Positions 22,550-35,670 are shown, numbered from the stretch's first letter. The stretch: DNA of 64,000 bases from Albifimbria verrucaria (GCA_020081605.1 JAHREC010000062.1:558001-622000), one strand, 5' to 3'. Notes: a model not told the origin generated them from the letters alone. Program-made: numbers and translations.

Positions 22550-25322
22550 TTAGGCCCGTCCTATCGTACCTCTCCTGCCCCTCTCTTTCTCTCTCTCTTT
22601 CAAGCCGTCTGCGCTTGTCACTCGGTTCCAGTCCTCCCACTCCTTGCTGATTTCCATCAGTACCGATCCCATCACCATGGCATTGGCCATCAGCCCGTGG
22701 CCCTCACCCTCGAGTACCCGCACCTCGCATCGTCGCATGGTCCTACCCAGCCACTTGACGTTCTCTACGGGCACACGCGTATCACGGCTGCCGTGGTGGA
22801 TGATCACCGGTCGTGTAATATCCACGTAGCGGAATCCGATGGCCTGCCGGCGCTCCAGGCAGACCAGCAGATCAACGGCCGGGTTTGCGTCCGTCGTGGC
22901 TAGCTCCCAGATGGCGTGCGTCAGTCGCACGTCGTAGGTCATCTGTCGCTCAGGATCCATCACTGGACTGACAGCACCACCCAAAGCCGACCCTTCACCG
23001 TTCATGGTGCTCGTAGGAACTTGCATACGGTCCATGTTCTCCGTGGCTGTCGGAGTGTGTACCTCGCCAGGCTCATCTCCTTTACCACCCGGACTGATAT
23101 TCTCCTGCTCCGCGCTTCCGGTTGGGGACTGGTTCGCGCCAGAGTTATCCTGTGTCTGTGCGCTCGCCTTGCGCTTGCTCCTCCGCGGGTTCTTGGGCAA
23201 GGAACTCGTGATAGAGCTGCTGGTAGCTGTCATGAAGCTGCTATTCGCTGCCTTTAGGAACGATGTAGGCAGTGCACGAAGGATACGCTGCGACGTGGGA
23301 ATGGCGTTGGTTGGCGGTAGGGCCTGCGTGGTGCCAAAGACGTTCATCTGCGAAGGGGATCCAAGGCGCCAGCAGATGGATCCGTCCTCTGATATGCTGC
23401 GGCATACGCAGAGCTGTGGCCAGCGCGTAGATGGCACCAGCAGAATGCGCAAGCACGGAGAATTTGGTAATCTTGAGCGCCTGGCAGATAGCATATACAT
23501 CATCTGCAACAAGTTAGTATATCACCATGCAAAGATCCAATGGGACTTACCTGGCCAACCAAGTGGCGTTGCCGTTCCATCTGCGTACGGCTCGCTGTCG
23601 CCAACGCCTGGACGGTCCGGTGTAATGAGTCGCAACTTGAGTGTCAGTGCGAGCTCATCATAAAACGCCGTAACATATCTGGTCAAGCCCATGCCGACGC
23701 AGCAAAGACGGCTGAGCCCTCCGAATCGCCCACCTCAGAGAAAGAGATGATGCGACCGGTCTCGGGGTGTCGAATCTTCTGGCACAGACGGGGTGAGCAA
23801 AGATACGATTCGACGGCGTCATCGATGGAATCGGCCGAGGCGGGACGTTCATAGCCAGAGGGTGCCGAGTTGCTCCTGGATGGCTCGGCACGGGATGTAC
23901 GGTTCGCCTCATCGGGCCGCTGGCTGAGGCGCTGCAATCGGGAACTGCTGCGCTTCAACCGCAGTCCGTCGCTGGGTCCTGGGCTGTGTCGTCCGGAGAG
24001 ACGACGACTAAGGCGATCCGGCGTGTTCTCCTCGCGACGAGGCCCTTGGGACACCGAAGGAAAGGAGCGCCATCGTCCTCTATTCTGTCCATTTGTGCGC
24101 TCGTCCTCGTATATTCGGCACTGTATCCACGCACGGATGCTTGTCGACTCATCGAGTTTCGCGAGGGCAAGGATTCGTCCTCGCCTAATAGGAACGAACC
24201 ACCGTGGGTTTTCGATATTGGAAGGGCTTCCTCTTGGGAAGGTCACGGCTACGCAGATGCTCGTCAGCCTCGGGTATGGCGTCGACTCGGCCGTCGGCGT
24301 CGCGCTGTTTGGAACGTCGCCTGCTTGAACGATGGGACGAAACGCCACCACCGGTCTTCTTCAAGCTCGATTCGCGAGTAGGAATGGGTCTAGGGCTCTC
24401 CAAAGGTGACTTAGGGGACATGGCATCAGGGCTCAGAGTCGGTGGTTCCTCGCTGATCGGAGTCTCAGCCAAGATGGTATCCGGCCAGCCGTTGGTCTCC
24501 AAGCCGTTTGCTGCGCTGGCGCTGGCACTTCCTCCAGGCTGTCCGCCAGACGCGCGCTTGCGCTCAATGTCCTTCTCGCGAAGACGCTCCTTGGAGCTCA
24601 TGTACATCAAGCCCTTACTGCTGCGGCCCGCCTTCTTGCTCCAGCTGTCGTGGGAGCGCTGGTGGCGCAGCTCTGGTGCTGCGTTGGCGCCGGGTTCGAC
24701 GGAGAGGTTCCCTACGCTATGGGAGTCGTCATGTTTCGAACCAAAGGAGCCGTTGGAGGAAGGGCGAGACGAGGTACTGGTGCGGATAAAGGACCTTAAG
24801 CCTCCGCTGTCACGGCTCGTGCTCCGGGCAGTGCGATTCGAGGCGCCGGACGGGGCAGGAAGGGAGACAAGTCGGTGCGATGCTTGGAGGTGCGGATGAC
24901 GGGCGGGCTGGCGGCCAATTCGTCGAGGGACAATGGCGGCTGGCGCAGGTCGTCGAGGCTGGGCTTGGAGAAGGCGCCGTAGTCGACACCGAAGCTGCCG
25001 GGGCCGGGGCTGGTAGGTAAGGAGACGCTGGTCTGGGCGGGGACGACGGCGTCGAGGTGAGAGCTGGAGGGCTTCGGCAGGGCGCTGAGGGAGGTGATGA
25101 GGTCGGAGATGAGCTCGGGGTTCGCAGGAGGGAAGCTGAGGCGAGATGAAGGGCTTATGACGGAGGAAGTGCCACGAGGGCGAGAGAAAGAGGCGGCAGA
25201 GGGATCGTCAGGACGTCGTCGACCGTGCTTGTAGCTGTAGTTGTGATGGCGGCCATGGGAGCGGGCGGGGATGGGGGTATATCCGCGGGCGCGGCAGAGG
25301 CTGCCGCATGATCGAGAGCCAT
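22550..25322 (-). CDS. Alpha/beta hydrolase with a long disordered N-terminal region
   Basis: The C-terminal third is an alpha/beta hydrolase: CVGMGLTRYVTAFYDELA, LITPDRPGVGDSE, nucleophile elbow LAHSAGAIYALA (Ser), IIHHGSRDTRVP (Asp) and EGEGHGLMANA (His), so a complete triad. A 47-base intron splits it near 23551-23505. A Ser/Pro/Arg-rich insert follows the elbow. The first 500 or so residues are low-complexity (SHDSWSKKAGRSSKG, SKERLREKDIERKR, SMSRQASVRGYSAEY), suggesting a regulated cytosolic or membrane-associated lipase or esterase; substrate unknown. Start placed at MALDHAAASAAP (25322), but the frame is open further upstream, so the start is uncertain. At least four frame breaks, near 25160, 24830, 24220 and 23690, are consistent with missing bases. 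Confidence 0.75.
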
Positions 25323-28073
25323 GGCTGCAGGTGGGTTGGTCTGGTCTGTGTTTTGTGCCGCAAGAGGCAGTTGGGTCGGTTTCACGTTGTTTCTGCCAGA
25401 CTTGCTTTTTCCCGCCGACAATGGCTGGCCCTTGCGTCGTAGCGAGCGCGTGGTGCGGCCTCCTGCAGCGACGCTCTGCCTCGGTCTCGGCCTGCGTCCG
25501 TTTCCGTTTTGTCCCCTTGTTGGTTACTTCTGCAGGCCCTGACTAATTACTCGTGGCCTTCGACAGCCTTTAGGTTTTGTTCGACAGCGGGCTGTGTCTC
25601 GGGAAACGGTGGCTGGCCGGCGCAGGTAGGCGTGGACGATATCGTGGGATGCAGGAAGAAGGTTTCCGTCGCACAGGGAAGATGCCGGTAATTTAGCCTC
25701 TCTAGGATCCGCTCCAGGAGAGAAGAGCGGAACAAACAAGAAACGGGCGGGCGGCGCAAAAGCTTCGGTCTCCAACGGGGCAGAGAGAACAAGAGCGCGC
25801 GCCGCTACGTCCCAAGGTATTTTTTTCCTTTTTGTTTTTAAGCGTACGCAGTAGATCAACTTAATTACTTGCAGCCAGAGCGGACGAAAGCAAGTGGATG
25901 TGGGCGGATGTTTTGATTCGTTCGATTTCTGTCGGACGGCGCAAGGAGATCTCAGTGCTTAGGCCCGGCCATCGCTGGTGGTGCGTCGCTGGCGAGACAA
26001 TGGCGATGATGAATGAGGATCCGAACAGGGGCTCTGCAGGCAGGCGGAGAGAAGCAGAGAGGAAAAAGCAATGCCAAGGGGATGCGGGTGAAGGTGGGTT
26101 TGGATGAATGAGTGAACGCATGCAAACGAGGGTGGTGGGTGTGGATGTGGATGTGGAAGAAGGAAAAATAATGGTTGGTTGATTGGACATTCCAGGTCAA
26201 CAGCAGCCTCCCTGGCCGGCGTCGTCACTGCAGCGGTGCAACGTACAGGCCTGAAGACGCTGTAGCTCGAGTTGAAGCTGGGTGCTCTTGGCTCACTGAA
26301 GGCAGGTCAACAGCAGCGCATCGCAGCACAACATAGCACAAAGCACAGCACAGCGCAAAGCAAAGCACAGCGCAAAGCACAACACGGCAGGCCAGGAAAA
26401 TCCCATTAAATTAAAAGGGGTCTGTGCTCGTCCCTGCATCTCCTCAACCAAGCCAAGCCCATCCTCCTCCACCATCATCCTCCACCATCACCATCACCAC
26501 CCACTGTGAGCAGCCAACCAACGCCCAGCTCCACCAAACCGGCCCCGACCCTGCTAACCGGGCCGGCCTCTCTCCCTCCTCCTCGCTCTTCTCGACACTG
26601 CTCTCTCTGTTCCTGTCCTTTTCTTCCTCTCCGCCAACAACCTCCCTCGCCCATCAGGGCAAACTCCTCCGCCCTCTTAGACATTGTGTCACGCATCTCC
26701 AAAAGTGGCCAGACACACAGACACAGGCACGGCCCTTTCGCTCTTCTCTTTTAATTGTCCTCTCCCTCCCAAGGTCCACAACGTCTCCTGCACGGCGGAT
26801 ACATGCATCCAGACGCACACACTAACCACAATGTATTTCCCGATCCACCCCTGACCTGGCCGGACCTTGGCCTCTCAACAGCCGCCGTCTCCGTCTCCTC
26901 CCTCCTCCCTCTGTCCAGCACGAGCACTAACACTAGAAAAAAAGGGGATCCGAATCCATTACCGGTTCAAGCTTCCAGCCCGTCCGGCCCACCCGAGAGG
27001 TTCCCGCCCCAAACCCATCCTTGCTGGTTCGTCTGCGCATGGACTGAACCGCTGCAACCCCGTAAACAAGCATGCGATGCACTGACGATCGACATTGCGA
27101 TCGAGCAGGAGAAACAGAAGAAGGTAAAATGTTTTGGCGGGGTTTGCCTCCATCGATGCTGCAGATGACGCGCCCGGTTAGCCATGTCTTGCCTCCGCCC
27201 GTCGGTTGTCTTGCTGTTTTCTTTTGTCCCCTTTTTGGCTCTTATAAACACTGTTGCCTGGCAGGGTTGGATTAGACATTTCTCGTGGACGACCTCTCCT
27301 TGACATCTAGACTCTGTTCATGAATGCTGTCTAGTGTGCCAAGGCAAGACAACAATCCAAAAATAATAGAAGAGAAACATATCAAGAAGAAGAAAAAAAT
27401 CAATAGAAATGAATCTTTGACAACCAAAAAGACAACAAGGGAGAAAAAAATCGAGAAAAAAACACAAGTAAAAAATGAGGCTACGCAACAGCTTCAGACA
27501 CTTCCATCCCATCATTCTCCATCACTCACTTACAAAACCACACAATCTCATACCGTCCACTTACACACTCACCACCTCCAAGCAAAAATCTCCATCAAAA
27601 CCACCCCTCCAAAAAATCCTCCTCATTCAGCCCTCATCCCCCATAGCCATTCCTCCCACCCTCACAAAACCCTCCGACCAGGGTCTACCAATTGAGGGCC
27701 GTCCCAGCGACGTCATCGTGACCCCAGCCTTGGATGGACGTCATCCCACCCTCCCAGACTTGGCAACGCAGCCTTGCCCGTCGCAGGAAATCCAGAATGC
27801 GCGAGAAAACAAATATGCATCCATGGCTGCAGGTAAGATGTAAAATGCTCGCTTTTTCCGCATCATGATCAATCGATAGTGTTTTGTTCTTCTGTCGATT
27901 TTTACTGGCGACGTTGTGGTTGTTACTTTGCATCGCCGCCGTAAATGGTGAATGAATGCGCTCGCGACTTACACCAACATACATCCTCAACAATAACCAT
28001 CGTCAAGACACCAACTCCCCTATTTCTGCGCCCTTCGTAACCCGATCGACTGGACCAAAACACTGCCATCGAA
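25323..28073. promoter_or_regulatory. Long gene-free divergent region with pyrimidine-rich leader
   Basis: 2.75 kb between divergent genes. From about 26420 to 28070 the plus strand is rich in C and T (runs such as TCCCTCCTCCTCGC), then A-rich at 27350-27470, then C/A-rich up to the start at 28074. CT-rich leaders upstream of start codons are common in filamentous fungi. No reading frame here has a recognisable domain. Confidence 0.45.
26308..26385. repeat. Low-complexity AGCACA/GCAAAGCACA repeat
   Basis: Imperfect short repeats of AGCACA and GCAAAGC units run for about 75 bases. No coding sense on either strand. Confidence 0.7.
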
Positions 28074-29097
28074 ATGGATCTCCTACTCTCTCTCCCCATT
28101 GCCTCCTACCTCCTCGCTCCCTCCCTCACCTCCTGGTCCACCTCTCTCAACCTCCTCTTCTTCTACATGACCTGGACGACGCTCGTCCTGTCGCATCCGC
28201 CCCTGCGCGTGCATCTCACCGGCCTTGCAGCCATCCGCCTCGCCGGGAGTCTTCTTCCGTCGCTTCTATCGCTTCTACTCGACGCTGGTGTGCCTAGTCT
28301 CGCCGAAGGCATCAAGTTCGGCGGGCGCCGCTCCTGCCACCCCGGGATGCGCGCGCGCTGGCCAGGATGGCTCTCTTGGCTGTCGTCAATCTTCTGATTC
28401 TCACGGGAGTGGAGGGAGCTGCAAGTTGGGCCTTCTTGAAAGTTTTCGGGAGCCTGAGTTCTGGACGACAACGACGCTCCCTTTGCCATGGCAGATCGCT
28501 CGCCATATACTCATCCTTCTCACTGCCCGTGAGGTTCTTGTTTACTACATCCATCGCTTCGTCCTCCATGGATCCTCTTTCGTCGCTCGCCTCCACAACG
28601 ACTACGCACATTCCCGCGCCGCCGCACCCTTCAGCCTCCTTCTTCTCGCCGACCACCCTCCCCTTGATCCTGCATCGTCTCGTCCCGCTATACATCCCCG
28701 CCATCCTACTCCGTCCACACCTACTCACCTACCTCCTCGCCGCCGCGGTATGCACTCTTGAAGACACCCTTGCCACATCCGGGTACAGCGCCGTTCCGGG
28801 CATCATCCTCGGTGGCATCGTACGACGCTCCGCCGTACACTACGCCAGCCGCGGGCGCGCTAACTTCGGCACCTGGGGCATTTTGGACTGGATTCACGGC
28901 ACCAGACGTGGACGCGATGTGTTCGACGACTTAAAGGACGAGGCCGACAAGCACCGCATCAAGCAGCGGTCTGCGAAAAGGCACAGCGCAGTGTGGGTAA
29001 GCTGAGGGAGAGTGTCGAGTCTTGGACAGGATCTGACGGTGACTATACGACACCGAGGAGGAGCACAAGGAAGAGAACCCCGAGGGCGCGTAACTAG
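28074..29097 (+). CDS. Fatty acid hydroxylase / sterol desaturase superfamily membrane protein
   Basis: Start MDLLLSLPIASYLLAP. Hydrophobic segments (LLLSLPIASYLLA, LNLLFFYMTWTTLVL, ALLAVVNLLILTGV, LILLTAREVLVYYIHRFVL, LHRLVPLYIPAILL) surround His clusters: YIHRFVLHG, RLHNDYAHS, and a final HYASRGRANFGTWGILDWIHGT, matching the di-iron histidine-box plan of this superfamily. The tail is basic (RSTRKRTPRARN) and ends at 29097. Members are ER enzymes acting on lipids or sterols; the substrate cannot be told. The frame breaks about five times (near 28240-28350, 28370-28390, 28450, 28660 and 28975); at 28446-28449 the expected VFGEPEFW needs one more G in a GGG run. Missing bases explain all of these. 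Confidence 0.72.
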
Positions 29098-29646
29098 GGG
29101 TTAGGTGATAAAAGCGTGAATATGAATTTTTGGTTTAGTTGCAGTTAATGATACCATGTCCATCAAAAGAGGTCAACAGGCTCAGTTACGAGATGCTGAA
29201 ATATCATCAGTGGTTAGTGATGTATAGCCTGATCTTTTATCCTGAAATTGCAATGCAGATAAAACTTTCGTCAAATTATATCATGTATATAATATCTTAT
29301 TGTCCGACAGAAACACTTTGGTAACGGTAACCAGCGAGTCTTCCTGTTTCTATACTCAAGTGAGGCGACTTACAACCCATGTGAGACTTCCAATACTCAT
29401 CACAAGTAAATCTATCGTCTGAAGTATCCCAGTATACTTGAAGCATGTCGAGCTCCAGACTGTAAGCTGTCTTTTACATTGTCTTCTATCCAATGCCAGC
29501 GTGAATTGAACAAAGCGCCTCAACACCGTGCTCTATGAAATTTTACCCGTTCTTATCCTCCCGATGCTTTTATGCCCCATGCGTTTCACATAGACTCTAC
29601 CCATAGTCGAGCCAGTCATTTATCATACCCTGCTACCAGAGCTACT
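29098..29646. other. Convergent 3' flank, no gene seen
   Basis: 549 AT-rich bases between converging genes. Nothing recognised. Confidence 0.6.
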
Positions 29647-31869
29647 CTACCACCCCATCTTCTTTCTGAACCACCCCAGCGTCTCCAACCCGCTCTGCAC
29701 ACGCAGTCCAATACGCGTGTCCATCGTGTACGCTTCCCAGTCTTTGGCCGTGTCTAGGTACCCAGCACACTCGTCCAGCTTGGAGCGGCGATACGCTGCC
29801 GTAGCTTCCGCATCCAGATCTGCTGGGGGTTGCAGCACTCCATCCACGCCATGACGCCGAGCTCGTAGGTCGCCGCTGGGAGAACGTAGTCGTCCTTTGT
29901 GGGGCCCTTGAATGTAGGTCTATGCAAGTCAGCATCGTATCACAAAAACAAGCTCGAAAAAGCTGTCCAGGGGATTCATACTTGGGATGACACAAAACGT
30001 GCTCATCTAGCAGTTCTCTCGCCTCCGCCAACTTCCCCAAGTTCCTCAGTAGCACCGCCACACTCAACGCCCAAACCGCCATCTCGTCCTTCTCCTCCTT
30101 CATAGCTGCAACCTTGTTCGCCGGCGCCGTACACCGTGTCCATTCCAAGTTCGCCAGGCCGCGCTCCAGCTCTGCGCTCGCCATGCGCTTCGGTCCGTTC
30201 CACAGGTAGCACATCTCAAGTGCCGGACTCGTGCCCACTGCATCCGCCAGGTCAAGCCCAGAGTCTTGGCCCGTTCCTCCCATTTGGCTAGCTTGCGCTG
30301 TAGAAGCGTCTCGATCGGGAGCTGGCGTGCCATGAGTCGCTTCTTGCCCGCCAATGTTGGAGCCTTGCGCAGCGATGCCTCGGCGGCCTTCTTGTGTCGC
30401 TTAGCCTCGCTCTTGTCACCCTTGTGGAAAGCATCGCGGTAGAGCTCCAGTGAGGCACATCCGGCATTGTACTCGTACATGGATGGACTCCAGTCGTTAA
30501 TATCAATGCAGCGGTGGAACGTGTCGCGCATCAGCGTCCAATCCTGCACAAACATTGCATCGATGGCCAATTCAAACGTCGTCAACGCTGTGACTTGCTT
30601 CATCTTGCTCTCCCGGCCAGATGTTAACACTTTAATGGCCTGTGGCAGCTCTCGCGCACTGGCGTGTTGTCTCGACTCCTCACCACGCCAGAGCATCGAG
30701 TCTGGATACCGTGTGCGCATCTCGGTTAGGAGACGCTTGCACTTTTCACGCGGGGACCGAACGCCTCGGCCTCATCGTCATAGTCTTTAGCATCCGGAAG
30801 AATATCGACAAGCCCCAGAAGTCCGTAGTAGTAGCCCAAAAGAACCATGCCGGAGACAGCACCATTCATGTTGGGGAAAGAGGCAGAGCGCCACAACATG
30901 CGTACGCCGCGGGCTCGATCGCCGCGGAAGCCGACGACAGACAGGATGCGCGAGAAGGCGGGGGCACGAGAGTCAAGATCAAAAGCAGAATGCCGAAGCA
31001 CATGTTGGCAGCGGTGTGGATGAAAATGTCGACAGGGTTGTCGCCAAAGTCAAGTTCCTCCTCCGGATCAACAAAGCTGGAAGCCATCCGCAGTGAGGTG
31101 TTCGACTCATTAATGGTAGCGGCGCTCGCTGACCTCACTCAGGTGACCGTCGGGAGTGGTAATCGTCGTCGTCGGCTGGCTTGGGTCGGGCGTCTGATGC
31201 GCCGACAGCTCCTCCTGAGCGTCAACAAACTCGCCATCGCTGTCACTTCCATCGCCCGCATCCGACGCCACGGAGGGTGTCTTGCTCGGCTTCCCAGAGG
31301 CCTGACCTTCCTTGAGCGACCGGACCGACATGGGGCGACTGCTCTGCGCTTGCAGGACCTTAGATTCCACAGCGATGATACCATCCAGCGTAAGGAAGGC
31401 CTTGCGCAGGCGGTAGAAGCTCTTCATCGCCTCAATCAAGCTCTCGTGGAGCACGCCCACGACAGCGCCCATAAGCTGGGCTTCAGCACGAATCACCTCA
31501 TACTCCGTTCCCGGGGTAAAAACGGCTGCCGCTCCGTGACTGGCGCTGCGTCGTCTGCTTGATGTCATTGGCAACGCGGGTCTCACAGTCGTTGAGCTTC
31601 TGGGTGGCCTCAGCCATGACCTGTTTCTCAAAGCCTAGGACTGAACGGATGAAGAAGGTGACAGCGGCACCAAGATCATGGAAGGATGAGTCGCCATCTT
31701 GAAGGCCCTTCCAAGCGCTGTCAACGTCATCGTTCATGATGAGTGCAGCCCATTCGAGGGCATCTTGAATGTCCTTGCGCTGCTTGGCGACAATGGCCTC
31801 GTCCGAGTCGACGTCAGAGGGCGCATCGACCTTTTTCGACGGCCGAAGCCATCCGCCTATCCGACTCAT
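29647..31869 (-). CDS. IML2: Iml2/TTC39-family protein (inclusion body clearance protein)
   Basis: Start MSRIGGWLRPSKKVD at 31869. Family landmarks in order: EWAALIMNDDVDSAWKGL, FHDLGAAVTFFIRSVLGFE, YEVIRAEAQLMGAVVGVL, SFYRLRKAFLTLDG, FSRILSVVGFRGDRARG, VSGMVLLGYYYGLLG, TFELAIDAMFVQDW, LEMCYLWNG, and a C-terminus with SKLDECAGYLDTAKDWE and LETLGWFRKKMGW. In yeast Iml2 is a soluble TPR-like protein needed to clear protein inclusions, linked to lipid droplets. One intron lies near 29985-29923. At least six frame breaks (31535, 31110, 30985, 30755, 30270 and 29835 regions) match missing bases. It is divergent from SEM1. Confidence 0.83.
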
Positions 31870-33108
31870 GGCAACGACGAGGCTACACTGTAGTTAATAA
31901 ACAAGGCAAATTTAAAGAACGCAGCTTTGTTGCCAGCGTCCGTATATCCAATAGGGCTGAGCCAGAGGTCGAGATGCCAAGACTTTGCCAAGAGCCAAAC
32001 CAATTGACAAACCACAAGCAGCCCTCAGCAATGGCAACAGGCAAAGAAGAAGCCAGATGCCCAGGGACCACAATGTCTTAAATGGCCCCAATCCTGTCTC
32101 TCAGGATTTCGCCCGCCAGGCCAGGCGAGGGATCCGGATGTGGTGACGATTTTCCCCGCGCTAACACGCACCGGTAGCGCCCACAGCGTGGCTGAGCAGG
32201 TCCCTTTTCTTACGTTGGTGTGGACGGGTGCATGTAAGAAACAACGCGCGGGACTAAACGGGCTGGTCGCATGTCAGATCGGTTGTTTGAGGCTGAACAA
32301 AGAAGAGAGAGAGAGGAAGAAAGAGAGAAGGGAAAAATAGAGAATCCTTTTATTTCTGGGAGAAGTCCGGACCGTGGACTGTACATGTACATGTCATGTC
32401 ACGTCTGCTTTGGGACTGAGTTTCCAAAAGCGTTGTATGTCACAGATCAGGTCCTCTACTGTACCATGGAGCTACGGCACAAATCCACCCACCATGATGA
32501 ACTACAGTACTCGAGGACCCGTCAACGTCAGGTTTTCGTGTTGGTCTTGTCTACTGTACAGTAATTCACGCTGTCATGCGTAGTTGCCCTAACAATGACT
32601 GGTTGGCCGGCTCTTGTTACCGGGCACGAGACCACATCAATAACACCGGTCTTCCCTCTAGTCTTGTCCCCGTTCTGTGGATTGACCTGTCATGACATGT
32701 CTTGCAATATTTCTCGCAACCCACAAGCACTTACAACATGATCTGCACCAAAACACCGTCTCCCCTGTCGAGTTTCATCATACCCAACGATCCAAGCATC
32801 ATTCCTCTCCCCACCACACCCTTGCCCGTCCCCACGCTGTAGCCACCCTACCCTATAACGGTTTTGTGCTACCCGGGCCGGTCGTTTTCCGTAGCCAAGC
32901 AGCAACCACACGTAAGGCTGTGGCCTATGCTGCTGTAACGTAGAGCTAATCGCCGCGCAAGGCTTCCAGGCGCATTAATCATCCATTCCTACACAAGCTA
33001 CCGTACCACAGCTCTCCAGGAACGCTCGTGGTATCGTTTCCGAATCTTCTGCTCTTTCAGTGTCGGTGCTTTTCACACAGCGACCTTTCTCACCCCAGAC
33101 CGCCCACC
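31870..33108. promoter_or_regulatory. Divergent promoter region of IML2 and SEM1
   Basis: 1.24 kb between two head-to-head housekeeping genes. A palindromic GTACATGTACATGTCATGTC stretch lies at 32382-32401. No coding region supported. Confidence 0.45.
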
Positions 33109-33746
33109 ATGGCTTCCTCAGACAGCAAACCGGCCGACAAGCCCGCGGCAGCTCCGCCGAGCAGCAGCCCCAAGAGAAGCCCACAGCCGCCGCGCTGGGC
33201 GAGGACGACGAGTTCGAGGATTTCCCTGTCGATGGTGCGTTGCCCTTCCTGGTGGCTTTCCAATAGAGCCTCCGATTCCAAGACCGAGCAGGATGGGTAC
33301 AGCTCTGCTCGGAGCTTAGCAACAGCTATTATCATCGAGCCGGCCTTGACCATCACCTGCTGGCAACAAAGAAAGAGTTTGAGCTGACATTGTTATTTTC
33401 AGACTGGCCAGAGGATCAGACCGAGGCTGCGCAGGGCCGCAACGGCGAGGCCAAGCACCTCTGGGAGGAGAGCTGGGACGACGATGACACGACCGACGAT
33501 TTCTCCACGCAACTCAAGTCAGTAATTTCTCTATAATCTTCCTTGCGAAGCATTCGTTACCCAGTCAATCATTCTTGTCCTGTATCGCCATCTACATATT
33601 CATATCTACCGCCCCCAGTGGCCCCTACCAAACATCTTGTGTCTTCCACTACAGCTATTCGCCAGCTTCTCGTTTTCGTTGAGCTTCGCATTGCTAACTA
33701 ATCACAGGGAGGAGCTCAAAAGGTCGAGGCTGCGAAGCGGAGATGA
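33109..33746 (+). CDS. SEM1: Sem1/Dss1, 26S proteasome lid subunit
   Basis: Three exons: 33109-33234, 33403-33517, 33709-33746. The acidic core is unmistakable: LGEDDEFEDFPVDDWPE, then HLWEESWDDDDTTDDFSTQL across the first two junctions, and VEAAKRR at the end. Sem1 is a small disordered acidic protein in the proteasome lid and in TREX-2 and BRCA2-type complexes. The start is ATG 33109 after a CACC context. The first exon changes frame near 33155-33165 (between KPAAAP and AEQQPQEKP), and the last exon changes frame after EEL near 33717. Both are single missing or extra bases in a gene that is normally essential or important, so sequence error is likely. Intergenic 33747-34180 holds nothing seen. 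Confidence 0.88.
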
Positions 33747-34180
33747 TTTACGCTTACCGGCTGATGGGCAGGACGGAGCGGGACGACATAGGGAGGGCGT
33801 CACGGAATTATAGAAACCGGCACGTTAATGAACCATATTACGAAAAGAATAAAGGGCATTCTCATGCCCGATGATACGAACTCATTTGATCTAATGGGTA
33901 TGGGGTTGTCCCAGTCTGTTGCTACAAACGTGGTTTCGGGACATGGCTCCAATAAAAACGTGAACTTCACCTTGGCTAAGCGATTGCAATATCACAAACC
34001 AAAACTCCTTCGCCGCATCACATTCCATACAAGCAAATTCGTAGTCATGTTGCATTTACGGTATATTCGATTCTCGATCATTATAGGCTAGCCTTTTCTC
34101 GTAGACCTTTTGCCGAACCCTCAGTCATCAACGGGTTCCGGTTGTTTCCTTACGCTCCTCCACCATCCCAGGACAGACAT

Positions 34181-35670
34181 TTACTTACTGGACAGAGCAG
34201 TCACACCGGGCAGCTCCTTGCCCTCGAGCAGCTCCAGGCTGGCACCACCACCGGTAGAGACGTGGCTGAGCTTGTCCTCGACGCCGTACTTGGCGGCGAC
34301 GGTGGCAGTGTCACCACCGCCGATGATGACGATCTTGCCGTTCTGGCATCCCTCAACAACGGCATCGAGAGTAGACTTGGTACCGTTGGCAAACTTGTCG
34401 AACTCGAAGACACCGGCAGGGCCGTTCCACAGAATGGTCTTGGCCTCGGCAATGGCCTCCTTGTAGAGCTTGATGGACTCCTCGCCGCAGTCCAGACCCA
34501 TCCAGCCGTCGGGGATACCGTCCTTGTCAGTGGCGGTACCGGTGTTGGCGTTCTTGTCGAACTTGTCGGCGGTGATGTAGTCGACAGGGAGGACGACCTT
34601 GACACCCTTGGCCTTGGCCTTCTCCATGAGCTGGGCAACAGTCTTGGAGCCAGCCTCGTCGAAGAGGGAGGTGCCGATGGGGATGTTGTAGAGGGTCTTC
34701 TTGAAGGTGAAGGCCATGCCACCGCAGACAATCAGGGTGTTGACCTTGTCAAGCAGGTTGTCGATGAGCTGGATCTTGTCCGAGACCTTGGCACCACCGA
34801 GGATGGCAAGGAAGGGACGCTGGGGAGACTCAAGGGCCTGAGCAAAGTAGTCAAGCTCCTTCTTCATGAGGAAACCGGCAGCCTTCTGGGGCAGGTCGAC
34901 ACCGACCATGGAGGAGTGGGCACGGTGGGCGGTACCGAAGGCATCGTCTGCAACGGTGTTAGTGGGATTGCTCGTCTCGGCGTCGTGGTGGGAACTCACT
35001 GATGTAGATGTCACCGAGGGCAGTCAGGCCCTTGCGGAACTCCTCAACCTTAGCCTTGTCGGCCTTGGTCTTGTTGCCGTCCTTGTCCCTGGCGCTGCCC
35101 TCCTCCTCAATGTGGAAGCGCAGGTTCTCGAGCAGGACAACGGCGCCGTTGTCGGCCTTGCTGACAATCTCCTCGACCTCTTTGCCGACGCAGTCGAGGG
35201 CGAAGGTGACGGTGCGGCCGCCGAGCTGCTTCTCGAGCTCGGCGACAACGGGCTTCAGGGAGTACTTAGGGTTGGGGCTGCCGTTGGGACGGCCGAGGTG
35301 GGACATGAGGATGACGGCCTTGGCGCCGTTGTCAATGGCATGCTTGATGGTGGGGATGGCGCCGACAATGCGCTGGTTGTTGGTGATGTTCTTGTTCTCG
35401 TCGAGGGGACGTTGAAGTCGACCTGGAATCAGTTAATTGGTGTTGGCAAGGCTTCAATCCGTCGCGTCTTGGAGTCGTGTCCTGCTGGCCTCTGCTCCCA
35501 TCGTTCCATGACGATAATCATGGCGGGGTTGTTTGGAGGGTCGATGGCCAGCCATGATGCCGCCGCTGCTGCCCCTCCCCAACGAAAATAAAAACAAGAC
35601 TTACGCGGATCAGGACCCTCTTGCCCTTGACGTCGACGTCGGTGATGGAAAGCTTGTTGGCCAGAGACAT
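34181..35670 (-). CDS. PGK1: Phosphoglycerate kinase
   Basis: Exons 35670-35605, 35422-35000 and 34947-34181. The protein starts [22 protein letters not shown] and shows all PGK landmarks: [93 protein letters not shown]. It makes ATP from 1,3-bisphosphoglycerate in glycolysis, in the cytosol. The exons sum to 1,256 bases, one short of 419 codons; the gap is at the C run in GTCCCCTCGACG near 35404-35407, where VDFNVP must continue LDENKN. Such a gene cannot be dead in a living fungus, so this is the best single proof of missing bases in the sequence. A long open frame on the plus strand here is a codon-bias shadow. Confidence 0.97.

Noticed and set aside
27324..27843. Plus-strand frames of about 120 codons upstream of the hydroxylase gene
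   Set aside because: Composition follows the A-rich and C/A-rich leader; no domain and no conservation signal visible.
34142..35002. A 286-codon open frame on the plus strand over PGK1
   Set aside because: It mirrors PGK1 on the other strand. Strong codon bias of PGK1 removes stops from the antisense frame; no domain is recognisable.
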